Below, piece after piece: positions 15,739-23,992 of a stretch of 64,000 nt of DNA. The position numbers and the translations under genes were made by a program. How positions within the stretch are numbered: position 1 is the first letter of the stretch; each line of letters begins with the position of its first letter. The notes below the pieces were generated by a model. The model did not search any database, was not told the origin of the DNA, and was given only the letters and a program-made list of their open reading frames with translations. Location: the NCBI GenBank assembly GCA_023525915.1, contig CP026657.1, forward strand, positions 4,054,001 through 4,118,000. Reading direction: 5' to 3'. Source of the DNA: Acetispira formosa (nom. nud.). Its GTDB lineage: Bacteria; Desulfobacterota; Desulfarculia; Adiutricales; Adiutricaceae.

Positions 15739-17502
15739 CTAGAAACTAAAGGTGAGGCTGTTGAACCAGACGTAGCTGTCGGCGGCGTTCTCCCACACAC
15801 CCTCGACACTGTCGCCATTGCTTAAGTCTCCGCTGTTGTCATTGTCGTTAAGCCTATAGCCTTTTAACTCTTTATAGGCCTTGCCGTTGAACATATAGCC
15901 GAAAGCGGTGACGAACTGAAGGTTGTCGAGCAACTGAAAGGAGAAGCCCAAATCAATCTCAAAGCCGAGATCCTTATCCTGTTCACGATAGATTTTGTCA
16001 TTCCAGGAGACTTCGCCAAGCCCACTCTCATGGAAAGTTGAGCCTTGGACAACCCGGTAGTTTGGTTCGTTCAAGGCCAGGTAGGCCAGGCCATAGTGCA
16101 TGGAAATGTCATCCGTGAACGCGTGATTGCCGGTCAGGGCAATGGCCCAGTGATTGGTTTCGGTGCCGTTGTTGAATGAAGATGTGATGGCTCTGTCAGA
16201 AGATGTGCCAAGCACATCCCAGACAAACCCGCTGGGAATCCCGCTGCCGCTCATATTCAGGTCCACTCCGTTCAAAGACATATAGACCGGGTTCCAACTA
16301 CCCGAGTAAAACGTTTGAGCGGGTTTGACATAATTCTCATAGCCGTTGTTGGCCATGCCGATGGCGCTGATATTATAGCCTCCGTTCACATAACTACCCC
16401 CCGGGGTGGAATCCAGGCCGTTATAGGCCACCAGCAATGGATAGAAATTGCCGCCGACCAAATTGACCAGACTTTTACTTTTATTGTCAACATCCCTGAC
16501 GTCATTCAATTCAGTGCCGGAAACCCACCAGGCCGCCAAAGTGGCGTTACCTGGGCCATAGTTATAGTCGAAGTCCAGATAGGCGCCGTAGCCCTGCCCG
16601 TCCCTATTCACAAAGGGGGCGTTGGACATTATATAATTGGCCCGGCCAAAGGCGGCCATACCCTCGAAATGAAGGCTGATACTACCCCAGCTATGCATAA
16701 AGGCCGGGTTCAGGCTCCATGTTTCAGTCTTCTTGAGCACACCGTAGTAGCCCCACCCATAGGGATTCCCCCGTAAATGCTGGTCCTTGGCATTGCCGGT
16801 GGCGTTGCGGTCATAGGCGACATTAAGGGCCAGGCCGCCGCCGTCCCAGGCATATGCGGCCTGCACCTGGTAGCGGTCATAATCCTGGTCGATATAAGGG
16901 GTTCGGCCGTCAACATAGACCCAGCCGCCGCTGCCTACTTCTTCCTTTTGAATCAGGCCGCCGGTCTTGCCTTTGTTGTCCAGCTTCCCATATTGGGCCA
17001 TAATGCTGAAACCGTTGTCCCAGGCGTGAGAATAGCGGATCCCGTCAAAGATGTCGGCCCGGTCGAAAGGCCCGACATTGGTATAGACCGGGATGCCCGC
17101 CGGCTGATAGCCGAGAGCGGCCAGGCCGTAAACATCGAGGTCGTCGCTGAGGCGGCCGACCAGTATGGTGCCCCAATTCTGCTTAATTTCCCCATAGACG
17201 AAATGGGTCTCCAGGTTTGTGTATACGTCCTGAGAGCCCCAGCGGCGGTAGCTGCTTGGGGTGCGCATGCGCCAGTGTACGGCTATTTCGTCGGTGGGCC
17301 GGAAGGTCATTTCTATATTGAAACGATCCTGAAAGTAGGAATCGGTAAAAGATCCATGTTTGGGGCCGTAACCGGTGTTGGTCTCACTCATGTACATGGC
17401 CCGGTAGTATCCTGAGAAATCTATGAGGCTGGCCGCCTCCGTCAACTGAGCTGAAGAGGCGGCCAGAAAACCGCCCAAAAATGCGGATACAACTTTTTTC
17501 AT
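15739..17502 (-). CDS. Outer-membrane porin
   Basis: A 587-residue secreted beta-barrel protein. The N-terminus is a signal peptide (MKKVVSAFLGGFLAASSAQL...EA), followed by alternating amphipathic strands such as FSGYYRAMYMSE and FNIEMTFRPTDEIAVHWRMR, and the chain ends WFNSLTFSF with a terminal Phe. Length and opening strand resemble the large porins of Desulfovibrio-type bacteria. It probably forms a general or anion/sugar-selective channel. The ATG at 17502 has AGGTG 9 bases upstream; in-frame starts at 17511 (ATG) and 17514 (GTG) overlap that site and are less likely. No operon partner is evident. Confidence 0.8.
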   Translation of the reverse strand: MKKVVSAFLGGFLAASSAQLTEAASLIDFSGYYRAMYMSETNTGYGPKHGSFTDSYFQDRFNIEMTFRPTDEIAVHWRMRTPSSYRRWGSQDVYTNLETHFVYGEIKQNWGTILVGRLSDDLDVYGLAALGYQPAGIPVYTNVGPFDRADIFDGIRYSHAWDNGFSIMAQYGKLDNKGKTGGLIQKEEVGSGGWVYVDGRTPYIDQDYDRYQVQAAYAWDGGGLALNVAYDRNATGNAKDQHLRGNPYGWGYYGVLKKTETWSLNPAFMHSWGSISLHFEGMAAFGRANYIMSNAPFVNRDGQGYGAYLDFDYNYGPGNATLAAWWVSGTELNDVRDVDNKSKSLVNLVGGNFYPLLVAYNGLDSTPGGSYVNGGYNISAIGMANNGYENYVKPAQTFYSGSWNPVYMSLNGVDLNMSGSGIPSGFVWDVLGTSSDRAITSSFNNGTETNHWAIALTGNHAFTDDISMHYGLAYLALNEPNYRVVQGSTFHESGLGEVSWNDKIYREQDKDLGFEIDLGFSFQLLDNLQFVTAFGYMFNGKAYKELKGYRLNDNDNSGDLSNGDSVEGVWENAADSYVWFNSLTFSF

Positions 17503-17620
17503 AACTTTCATCACCTACGCTATCGCTTGCTGCTTTCGGACATTCACTGTAAATTGCATGAAGCGGGAAATATGTCTACAGTAGGCGGTCATCCTCTATT
17601 TAGCGAAGAATTACACCGCA

Positions 17621-18478
17621 CTAAAGAATCATTGACAGATACCAGTTAACAAGAGCCGGGCCGAAAAAGAGATAAAAGAAGGAGGCCAGCACCAGGAACG
17701 GCCCAAAAGGCAGCGCTTTCAAACCCCAACCCTCATCAGGCGATTTTTTGGAGATAAGCATCATGATGCCCACGCTGGCCAGCCCGATGATAGTTGAGCC
17801 GAGAATGATCACCGGTATGGCCTGCCAGCCCAAAAAGGCCCCGATCATGCCCAGAAGCGGCGGATCTCCATCGCCCATGCCATCGTGTCCTCTGGCCAGT
17901 TTGTAACCTACCGAGACGGCTTTCAGCGAACCCCAGCCCAGAACCAGCCCGGCCAGTGAACCGGCCAGCGAGGCCGCGCGCGGCCCCCAGAGGGGCTCCA
18001 CCTTCATCCACAGCCAGGGGCCGGGTAAATTAACCGACGGCTCCAGAACAGCGCACAAAAGACCGGCTAAAGCAGGCGGATACATCAGGGCCGTGGGGAT
18101 AACCATCAATTCCAGATCGATCAGGGCAATGGCCAGAAGACACATTACAAAGTAAAAATAGAAAAAGAAATTGAGGGAGGGGCCAAAGTGGTAATAAAGA
18201 TAGACGGCCAGAAGACCGGAGGCCAGCTCAACCAGCGGATACCTGGCCCCGATCGGTTCGCCGCAATCGCGGCATCTGGCCTTGAGAATGAGCCAGCTTA
18301 AGACGGGAATGTTGTCATACCAGCGAATGGGTTTGCCGCAGACCGGGCAGAAAGAGCGGGTGGGTTTACTGACGCTGAGGCTCTCCCGTGGCAGGCGATA
18401 GATGACGACATTCAAAAAACTGCCGACCGACAGTCCGAAAGCAAATATCAGAATGTAAATGGCGATGATATAGTCCAT
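17621..18478 (-). CDS. Prepilin peptidase (type IV leader peptidase)
   Basis: A 285-residue inner-membrane aspartyl protease that cleaves and N-methylates type IV prepilins or type II secretion pseudopilins. It has the N-terminal methyltransferase domain with SFLNVVIYRLP and a four-cysteine motif (C44, C47, C69, C72), which many bifunctional members have. The catalytic aspartates are D121 (DLELMVIPT) and D205 in the GDGD motif (residues 202-205). About eight membrane helices are visible, and the length is typical. No pilin genes are in the window, so it is a stand-alone locus. The family assignment is firm; the choice between pilD and gspO cannot be made. Confidence 0.9.
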   Translation of the reverse strand: MDYIIAIYILIFAFGLSVGSFLNVVIYRLPRESLSVSKPTRSFCPVCGKPIRWYDNIPVLSWLILKARCRDCGEPIGARYPLVELASGLLAVYLYYHFGPSLNFFFYFYFVMCLLAIALIDLELMVIPTALMYPPALAGLLCAVLEPSVNLPGPWLWMKVEPLWGPRAASLAGSLAGLVLGWGSLKAVSVGYKLARGHDGMGDGDPPLLGMIGAFLGWQAIPVIILGSTIIGLASVGIMMLISKKSPDEGWGLKALPFGPFLVLASFFYLFFGPALVNWYLSMIL

Positions 18479-18498
18479 ATATCAGGGTACCTTCCCTA

Positions 18499-18656
18499 GT
18501 AATTACGGTGGCCGTCATCGTATTAAGAGTGCTGCCCCCTTGGACGGTGTTGCATTTATAGCCGAGGGGGCACCGATCTTAATACGATGACGGCCTCCGA
18601 AGTTACCGGATACGGGAAACCGCCACCTAGACATAGCCCCGTGCGGGCCACGCACA
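18499..18656. repeat. Repeat E, copy 1, with an inverted partial copy
   Basis: 18561-18656 (+) aligns with 23884-23979: GCC.AGGGGGC, CTTAATACGATGA, TACGGGAAA, ACCTAGACATAG and a GTGCG..CGCAC hairpin. An inverted partial copy occupies 18499-18545, so the locus folds into an imperfect stem of about 40 bp. It fills the gap between the prepilin peptidase start and the cheY stop codon. Confidence 0.6.
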
Positions 18657-19037
18657 TTAAGGGAACATTTTTTCCAGTTTTTCCTGGAGTGTGTCGGCTG
18701 TGAAGGGTTTGACCACATAGTTGGAGACTTTGGCCTTGACCGCTTCGATGATGTTTTCCTGCTGCGCTTCAGCCGTGACCATCAGGAAGGGAATGTCCTT
18801 GAGATGTTCGGATGAACGCACGTGGCGAAGCAGTTCAATGCCGGTCATATTGGGCATGTTCCAGTCGCTGATTATGATATCGAATTTTTCGATTTCCAGG
18901 AGCGCCGCCGCCTTTTCGCCGTCTTCAGCTTCGGAGATATTGCTGAAACCCAACTGACGAAGGATATTTTTGACAATGCGGCGCATGGTTGAAAAATCGT
19001 CAACCACCAGAACTTTCATGTTTTTGTCGTAACCCAT
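18657..19037 (-). CDS. cheY: CheY-type response regulator
   Basis: A 126-residue single receiver domain. It shows VLVVDDFSTMRRIV (acidic pair), the phospho-acceptor Asp in IISDWNMPNMTG, the conserved Thr in FLMVTAEAQ and the Lys in NYVVKPF, the full set needed for phosphorylation-driven signalling. The opening segment matches flagellar CheY proteins, which bind the FliM switch. The start at 19037 (MGYDKNMKV) is preferred over an extension to 19055; an internal ATG (MKVLVVDD) is also possible. No chemotaxis neighbours are present. Confidence 0.85.
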   Translation of the reverse strand: MGYDKNMKVLVVDDFSTMRRIVKNILRQLGFSNISEAEDGEKAAALLEIEKFDIIISDWNMPNMTGIELLRHVRSSEHLKDIPFLMVTAEAQQENIIEAVKAKVSNYVVKPFTADTLQEKLEKMFP

Positions 19038-19317
19038 TGTTATCTCTCTCCACAAAGATTGTGATAGAGTTCACGAATCCGCCGCCTGTTCAGGCGCGGC
19101 CGCCAACTCTTCTGAAATTTGCCAAATGATATTTTACCAGAATAAGGCTCTGATATCAAATTTAAATATAAACTTTCAGCGATTTCCGGGCTTTTTTTCA
19201 AACCGAGCTTCGCGGCCAAGCGAAAAGTGTGCTTCGGTTCTCCAGGAGTCCGCCAGCTGTCCGGCGGGGTTTGGGCCGACTGACTGACCTGTGGGCGGTT
19301 ATTGGCGATCGTTTGCG
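19038..19317. other. Gap upstream of cheY
   Basis: No convincing gene is seen here. A minus-strand frame at 19040-19330 overlaps the cheY start and has no recognisable domain. A patch around 19120-19180 is AT-rich and may contain the cheY promoter, although no clear -35/-10 pair was recognised. Confidence 0.35.
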
Positions 19318-19360
19318 GCCAAAATAACAAACCCGCCGCAGGCCGGTGGGCGCGGCGGGT
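19318..19360 (-). terminator. Rho-independent terminator of the secreted-protein gene
   Basis: ACCCGCCGC and GCGGCGGGT (19331-19339 with 19352-19360) form a 9 bp stem. On the minus strand the stem is followed by TTGTTATTTT, which fits termination of the gene at 19415-19951. Confidence 0.7.
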
Positions 19361-19414
19361 CTGTCCGGGCTGAACGGCCTGGAGAAATCATCTGGAAGTC
19401 ACCAGCGGGCCATA

Positions 19415-19951
19415 TTATTTAGTTTTTGATCTCATCAGCTTATAGTCGTCAGCGTATTTGGGGGCCTTATACAGATCCTCACCGCCGGCAGCCACTTCTT
19501 CCACCAGAACCATGCAATTGCCGCCCTGGGGAGCATCTCCGATCAGCTCGGCCGCGCGCGCATCCATCATATCGCGTATTTCCTGAGTCAGTCCTCCATT
19601 AAGCTTAACCTGTTGCATCACCTGATTCATCGTGGTGCCGTTGCGGCTAAGATAATTGGAAAGGGCCTTTTTAACTTCAGGAGCATTGGTGGAGGCGGCG
19701 CAGGTGCGAAGTTGGGTCGCCGTGACCGTGTAGGCGTTGAGAAGCCGCAGAGAGGCCTTGAATTTGGCCATTTCCACGCTGTCGCCTTCCCGGTTTTCCA
19801 AGGTGAATGGTTCAGGTTTCAACGCCTGCTCTTCACCTTCCGCCTGTTCGGCCGGGGCCTCGGTCTCCGGTGGCTGTTCCTCGGTAAACAGCAACGGCGA
19901 GGTGGCCAGAGCCAGCGCCATTGATATGATCAGAGCCAGTAAGAACTTCAT
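19415..19951 (-). CDS. Hypothetical secreted protein
   Basis: A 178-residue protein that I do not recognise. It starts with a signal peptide (MKFLLALIISMALALATSPL), then an acidic Glu/Pro/Ala linker (residues 24-48) and a mostly helical domain with two cysteines (LRTCAAS and GGNCMVLVEE) that could form a disulfide in the periplasm. AGAGG precedes the start at 19951. It has its own terminator downstream and lies 126 bases from nrdR, so it may be monocistronic. Confidence 0.6.
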   Translation of the reverse strand: MKFLLALIISMALALATSPLLFTEEQPPETEAPAEQAEGEEQALKPEPFTLENREGDSVEMAKFKASLRLLNAYTVTATQLRTCAASTNAPEVKKALSNYLSRNGTTMNQVMQQVKLNGGLTQEIRDMMDARAAELIGDAPQGGNCMVLVEEVAAGGEDLYKAPKYADDYKLMRSKTK

Positions 19952-20077
19952 TGGTACCTCTCAGTCCGGCCGATAGACCGGGAGTTGCGGCTCCACACAA
20001 ATGTGGACTTTTCTCCAACACGTCCTGGACAGCTCCCACAAGCCGATTCGCTGAAACTTTACAGTGACGCGGCTTTT

Positions 20078-20557
20078 TTACTGCTTGAACCTTATCTCGC
20101 CAGCGAGATCGGGAGCCAGTTCTTTCAATTCCTTGTTGAAATCATCCAAGGTGGTGAACTGACGATAGACGCTGGCAAAGCGGACATAGGCTACGGGGTC
20201 TGCCTGCTTCAGAAATTCTATAACTTTTTCACCGACTTCCCAGGCCGGAATTTCCTTGGAATTGGCCTCCTGGAACTGGCGTTCCAACTGGTCGATGAAG
20301 TTGTCGATAACTTCGACGGAAACAGGGCGCTTTTGAGTTGCCTTTAAAATGCCGCTCCTGATCTTTTCGCGGTCAAAAGATTCCCGGCGTCCATCCTTTT
20401 TGATCAGAAGAGGGGTCTGCTCCTCAACTTTTTCATAAGTGGTGAAGCGGCGCGTACATTTAAAACATTCGCGGCGGCGGCGGATCGACAGGGCGTCTTT
20501 GCCCAGGCGTGAATCAATGACCTTATTGTTGAGGTCACCGCAAAAAGGGCATTTCAT
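20078..20557 (-). CDS. nrdR: Transcriptional repressor NrdR
   Basis: A 159-residue protein with an N-terminal zinc ribbon (C3, C6, C31, C34; KCPFC and CFKCTRRF) followed by an ATP-cone domain (LIKKDGRRESFDREKI to about residue 140). NrdR senses dATP/ATP and represses ribonucleotide reductase genes by binding NrdR boxes. Length and domain order are those of the family. No nrd gene lies in the window. The start at 20557 gives the expected MKCPFCG terminus. Confidence 0.95.
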   Translation of the reverse strand: MKCPFCGDLNNKVIDSRLGKDALSIRRRRECFKCTRRFTTYEKVEEQTPLLIKKDGRRESFDREKIRSGILKATQKRPVSVEVIDNFIDQLERQFQEANSKEIPAWEVGEKVIEFLKQADPVAYVRFASVYRQFTTLDDFNKELKELAPDLAGEIRFKQ

Positions 20558-21017
20558 TGTTCAAAAGCCTCCTGGTTAATCCGGTGCCCCCCTGGAGCTC
20601 CGGCACTGTTTTGGAACGATTCACCACTGTGAATCCATGCTATTTTTATGCCACCTTTAGCGGGTAAACGCGGCTATATTTTCCGGATTGCGCCTGTCCC
20701 CGGCTGACATTTGGGGGATCAATAGTATTGGTGAAAAAAACGATAAAAAATTACATCCAGCCCCGCCATATTGTGGTCTGTATAGTAAAGCGTCCATATA
20801 TTGGCTAAATAACCCGACTGTGCATCAATAATTGGACGTCAATAGTCCTTCACTTAAATAAAAAAGGATGATAGTCGTTTTACAATAAGAGTTACCTGTC
20901 GATTAGTTATAGTAAATTATATGATAATTTGCAATACATATTTCAATTTTATTTAACAAATTTTGAAAAACGCATGTAATTTAGCACCTTTTCAGCCAGT
21001 GTTGAATGTGGTGTATG
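20558..21017. other. AT-rich intergenic stretch
   Basis: About 460 bases with no gene. Bases 20860-20980 are strongly AT-rich (for example TAGTAAATTATATGATAATT), unlike the rest of the window, and run up to the left end of foldback element F1. It may contain the nrdR promoter at its left side. Confidence 0.4.
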
Positions 21018-21849
21018 GAGTGCGGCCCGGAGGGCCGCGTGATTAAAGGACTTGGCCCGAAGGGCCAACCAAAGGGTTCCACCCTCTGGACTCCGGCTGG
21101 GGGAGGGCCCACGCGGGCCCTACCCCAGACCCCACCCGCGCCAGGGGGGCGGAGCCCCCTGGACCCCCAAGAGGTCTGGGTCGGCTTCAACTTACTTTTT
21201 CCAGCATCGCCGCAACTCGCTTCGAGTACGAAGCTCAGACAAGCGGCGACGCTTCATACCGCTTCCGCTTTAACCGCTGTCGGTCGCTTCACATTGGGTT
21301 GTTACATTTTGCTATAGGCAGCTTCATTGAATGATTGCTGCTTCACGTATGTTCGGCTGGTTAATTTTTCCCCTCCAATAGTTTTTCCAGCGCTGTGACG
21401 GTGAGACTTGGCCGTCTTTTTTTTAATGAGCAACTCATTGAAAAGCGATAGGTGGCGGAGAAACGGACTAACAGCACTGGAAAGGGCCTTTAAGGGTAAG
21501 CTGATTTAAGCCGAACATACGTGAACTACCACTCAGCCGATGAAGCTGCCTATCGCGGAATGTTACAGCACAACGTAAAACTGCCTATAGCACCAGAAGC
21601 TGACACAGTAAGAAGCGTCGCCGCTTGTCTGAGCTGAGCTTGCGAAGCGAGTTGCGGCGATGCGGGAAGAAGAAAGTTAAAACTGACCCTGACCTCTTGG
21701 GGGTCCAGGGGGCTCCGCCCCCCTGGCGCGGGTGGGGTCTGGGGTAGGGCCCGCGTGGGCCCTCCCCCAGCCGGAGTCCAGAGGGTGGAACCCTTTGGTT
21801 GGCCATCAGGCCAAGTCCTTTAAATCGCGCGGCCAAAGGCCGCATTCAT
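21018..21849. repeat. Foldback element F, copy 1 (about 830 bp)
   Basis: A non-coding element with two long inverted arms. The left arm (21018 to about 21358) and right arm (about 21510-21849) share GTGCGGCC..GGCCGC, ATTAAAGGACTTGGCC, TGGACTCCGGCTGGGGGAGG, GGGGCGGAGCCCCC, GCATCGCCGCAACTCGCTTC and ACAAGCGGCGACGCTTC. An inner inverted repeat GTATGTTCGGCT (about 21348-21359 with 21510-21521) brackets a core of about 150 bases with a central AATGAG-CAA-CTCATT hairpin near 21425-21439. A second copy, reverse complemented, lies at 35278-36106. No open frame above about 100 codons is convincing. Confidence 0.85.
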
Positions 21850-21981
21850 TTTAGGCCCTAATTAGAATCGCTGGATAAATTGAATGGAATGTGATATAAA
21901 AGCTGGAATGATAATTATACAGTGATGATGGCCCGGCAACGGCCGGTTTTTTAATTCATAATATTGTAATACGGAGGAGCA

Positions 21982-22521
21982 ATGAAAAACATTAACCTTA
22001 AGATTTTTAGTCTGGTGGCGGCCGTGGCCATGGTCGCTTTCCTTGGCCTGTCGCTTGAAGCCCGTGCCCAGCAGCAGTCCAACATCGGCGTGTTCGATCT
22101 CCAAAAAGTATTGAACGACTCCAAAAAAGGCAAGGCCGCCCGCAGCGGTCTGGAATCAAAGTTTAAAAAGCTTCAGGGCGAACTGAAAGCTAAAGAAAAC
22201 GAACTGAGCAAACTCAGCGGCGATCTGCGCAAACAGGTTGAAGCCAAAACCATCTCCGCTGAAGATTTCCGCAAAAAAGACGAAGAACTGAAGAAAAAAG
22301 TCACCGCCTATCAGGAACAGTTGGCCAAGCACAATGAGGATATGCGCAAAAGCGAAGAAGCCTCTCTCAAGCCCCTGGTCGACAAGGCTGTCAAGGCCGC
22401 CGGTGATATTGGCCGTCAGCGCGGCTATGTTGTGGTGCTGGAAATTCAGCAGGCCGGTGTGGTCTTTGCGGCCGACGGGCTGGATCTGACCTCCGAAGTT
22501 ATGAAGGTTGTCGATAAATAA
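21982..22521 (+). CDS. skp: Skp/OmpH-family periplasmic chaperone
   Basis: A 179-residue protein with signal peptide (MKNINLKIFSLVAAVAMVAF...ARA) and a mature start SNIGVFDLQKVLNDS, the typical Skp opening strand. A Lys/Glu-rich coiled-coil arm of about 80 residues follows, then the closing segment GYVVVLEIQQAGVVFA. Skp trimers carry unfolded outer-membrane proteins across the periplasm. GGAGGAG precedes the ATG. The gene is usually next to bamA and lpxD; lpxD follows, but the upstream side is occupied by foldback element F1 rather than bamA. Confidence 0.9.
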   Translation: MKNINLKIFSLVAAVAMVAFLGLSLEARAQQQSNIGVFDLQKVLNDSKKGKAARSGLESKFKKLQGELKAKENELSKLSGDLRKQVEAKTISAEDFRKKDEELKKKVTAYQEQLAKHNEDMRKSEEASLKPLVDKAVKAAGDIGRQRGYVVVLEIQQAGVVFAADGLDLTSEVMKVVDK

Positions 22522-22526
22522 TAACA

Positions 22527-22556
22527 GGGCCGCCCGATGGTCCGGCCTTTTGTTTT
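22527..22556 (+). terminator. Weak terminator after skp
   Basis: GGCCG (22528-22532) pairs with CGGCC (22543-22547) and is followed by TTTTGTTTT. The short stem suggests partial termination. Confidence 0.5.
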
Positions 22557-22602
22557 GACGGCGGATTTCCCGGCCACCTGCCAGGATGCGCGCCTCAAGC
22601 TG

Positions 22603-22642
22603 GCCCACCGGCTTTTTTTAAAATCGCTGGTGGGCTTTTCTT
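22603..22642 (+). terminator. Second terminator-like hairpin before lpxD
   Basis: A 10 bp stem with one G-T wobble (GCCCACCGGC, 22603-22612, with 22626-22635) is followed by TTTTCTTTA. It ends about 20 bases before the lpxD ribosome binding site and could attenuate lpx expression relative to skp. Confidence 0.6.
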
Positions 22643-22665
22643 TATTCTGGTTGCGGAGGTGACCT

Positions 22666-23832
22666 GTGCTCAGGTTTGAACGACCGCTCACATTGAAAGA
22701 ACTTTATGAGACCGCCGTCTCTTCCCTGACAGAAGGGATGACCGCTCTGGGTGCTCCCGGCGCGGCTCCGCCTGTTGAATTGCGCGGGGACGGTTCAGTG
22801 GTGGTGATGGGGCTGGCGGCGGCCGATGAGGCTGAACCGGGGGCTCTTGCTTTTGCCATTGCGCCCAATTATTTGAAAAAAGCCGCTGAAGCCGGTGCTT
22901 CAGCTGTTATAATAACTCCGGCCCTGGCGGGCGAGGAGTTGCCGCTTCAGGCCATTATCTGCCCTGAACCGCGCCTGATTTTCGCTATTCTGCTGGAAAA
23001 TCGCAGCCGGGAACTCAAGCCCGCTCAAGTGGCCGGTGAAGCTTTTTTTGCCGACCGTGCCTCTGTTGATATTGGTTACGGTGCTCAGATAGGCCAGGGG
23101 GCTTATATCGGCCGCAATGTACAAATCGGCCGCGGCACGGTTATCGGTCCTATGGCCTATCTTGAGGATGGAGTCGCTATTGGCGCGGACTGCATCATTC
23201 ACCCCAGGGCGGTCCTGCGCCACGGGGTTCGGGTGGGCAACCGCTGCCAGATACACTGCGGCGCGGTGATCGGCGACGATGGTTTTGGCTACACCCAACT
23301 GCCGGACATGAAAACCGGACGGCTGATCCATTATAAAAATGTGCATCTGGGTAGCGTGACAATTGAGGATGACGTAGAGATCGGGGCACAGTCAACTATT
23401 GACCGGGGGCTGATCTCTGATACAATTATCGGGCGCGGCACTAAGATCGACAATTTGGTCCAGATCGGCCATAATTGCCGCATTGGGCAGGACTGCATAA
23501 TTGTCTCGCAGGTGGGCATCGGCGGCCATACGGTTCTTGGCGACCGGGTTTTCCTTTTGGGCCAGGTGGGGCTGGGGCCGGGCGTGACCATTGGCGCGGA
23601 TGCAATTTTAACCGGGCAGACCGGCTTCGGCAGCGGCACCATTCCAGCCGGCCGTCAGCCTTGGAGCGGCACTCCGGCCCGCACTCAGAAAGATCACCTT
23701 CAGGTTTCAGCCCTCAGCTTTTCACAATTGCCCAAAGTACGGAAATTTTTTCAGCTTTTGAAAAAAGCCGATTCCTTCAACGCCTTGAAGGAGGCCTTTT
23801 TCGCGCCCGATGACAAAAAAGACCAAAGCTGA
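22666..23832 (+). CDS. lpxD: UDP-3-O-acylglucosamine N-acyltransferase
   Basis: A 388-residue enzyme of the third step in lipid A synthesis; it adds an acyl chain to N-2 of UDP-3-O-acylglucosamine. Residues 1-125 form the uridine-binding N-terminal domain and 126-345 a left-handed beta-helix of hexapeptide repeats (for example IGQGAYIGRNVQIGRGTVIG). The catalytic His is H269 in VQIGHNCRIG. A C-terminal helical tail follows. The gene starts with GTG at 22666, 5 bases after GGAGGT. It is slightly longer than the usual 340-350 residues because of an insertion near residues 24-45. It opens the lpxD-fabZ-lpxA-lpxI-lpxB order. Confidence 0.95.
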   Translation: MLRFERPLTLKELYETAVSSLTEGMTALGAPGAAPPVELRGDGSVVVMGLAAADEAEPGALAFAIAPNYLKKAAEAGASAVIITPALAGEELPLQAIICPEPRLIFAILLENRSRELKPAQVAGEAFFADRASVDIGYGAQIGQGAYIGRNVQIGRGTVIGPMAYLEDGVAIGADCIIHPRAVLRHGVRVGNRCQIHCGAVIGDDGFGYTQLPDMKTGRLIHYKNVHLGSVTIEDDVEIGAQSTIDRGLISDTIIGRGTKIDNLVQIGHNCRIGQDCIIVSQVGIGGHTVLGDRVFLLGQVGLGPGVTIGADAILTGQTGFGSGTIPAGRQPWSGTPARTQKDHLQVSALSFSQLPKVRKFFQLLKKADSFNALKEAFFAPDDKKDQS

Positions 23833-23883
23833 AGCCCTGCCGCAATTTGATAATCGGCTGGCGCGAACCATACGCAGACCATA

Positions 23884-23979
23884 GCCAAGGGGGCCACACT
23901 CTTAATACGATGATGGCTGCCGTAACCAACTATTACGGGAAAGGGCTACCTAGACATAGTCCAGTGCGGACCACGCACA
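23884..23979 (+). repeat. Repeat E, copy 2 (upstream of fabZ)
   Basis: A 96-base element matching 18561-18656. It contains CTTAATACGATGA, TACGGGAAA, ACCTAGACATAG and a terminal hairpin GTGCG-GACCA-CGCAC (23964-23978). The hairpin ends 14 bases before the fabZ ATG, next to its AGGGA ribosome binding site, so it could influence fabZ translation. Confidence 0.65.
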
Positions 23980-23992
23980 TATAGGGAATTTT

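Noticed and set aside
21018-21849. Group II intron or insertion sequence with transposase
   Set aside because: There is no reverse transcriptase or transposase frame, no intron domain V-like ending, and the structure is simply two inverted arms.
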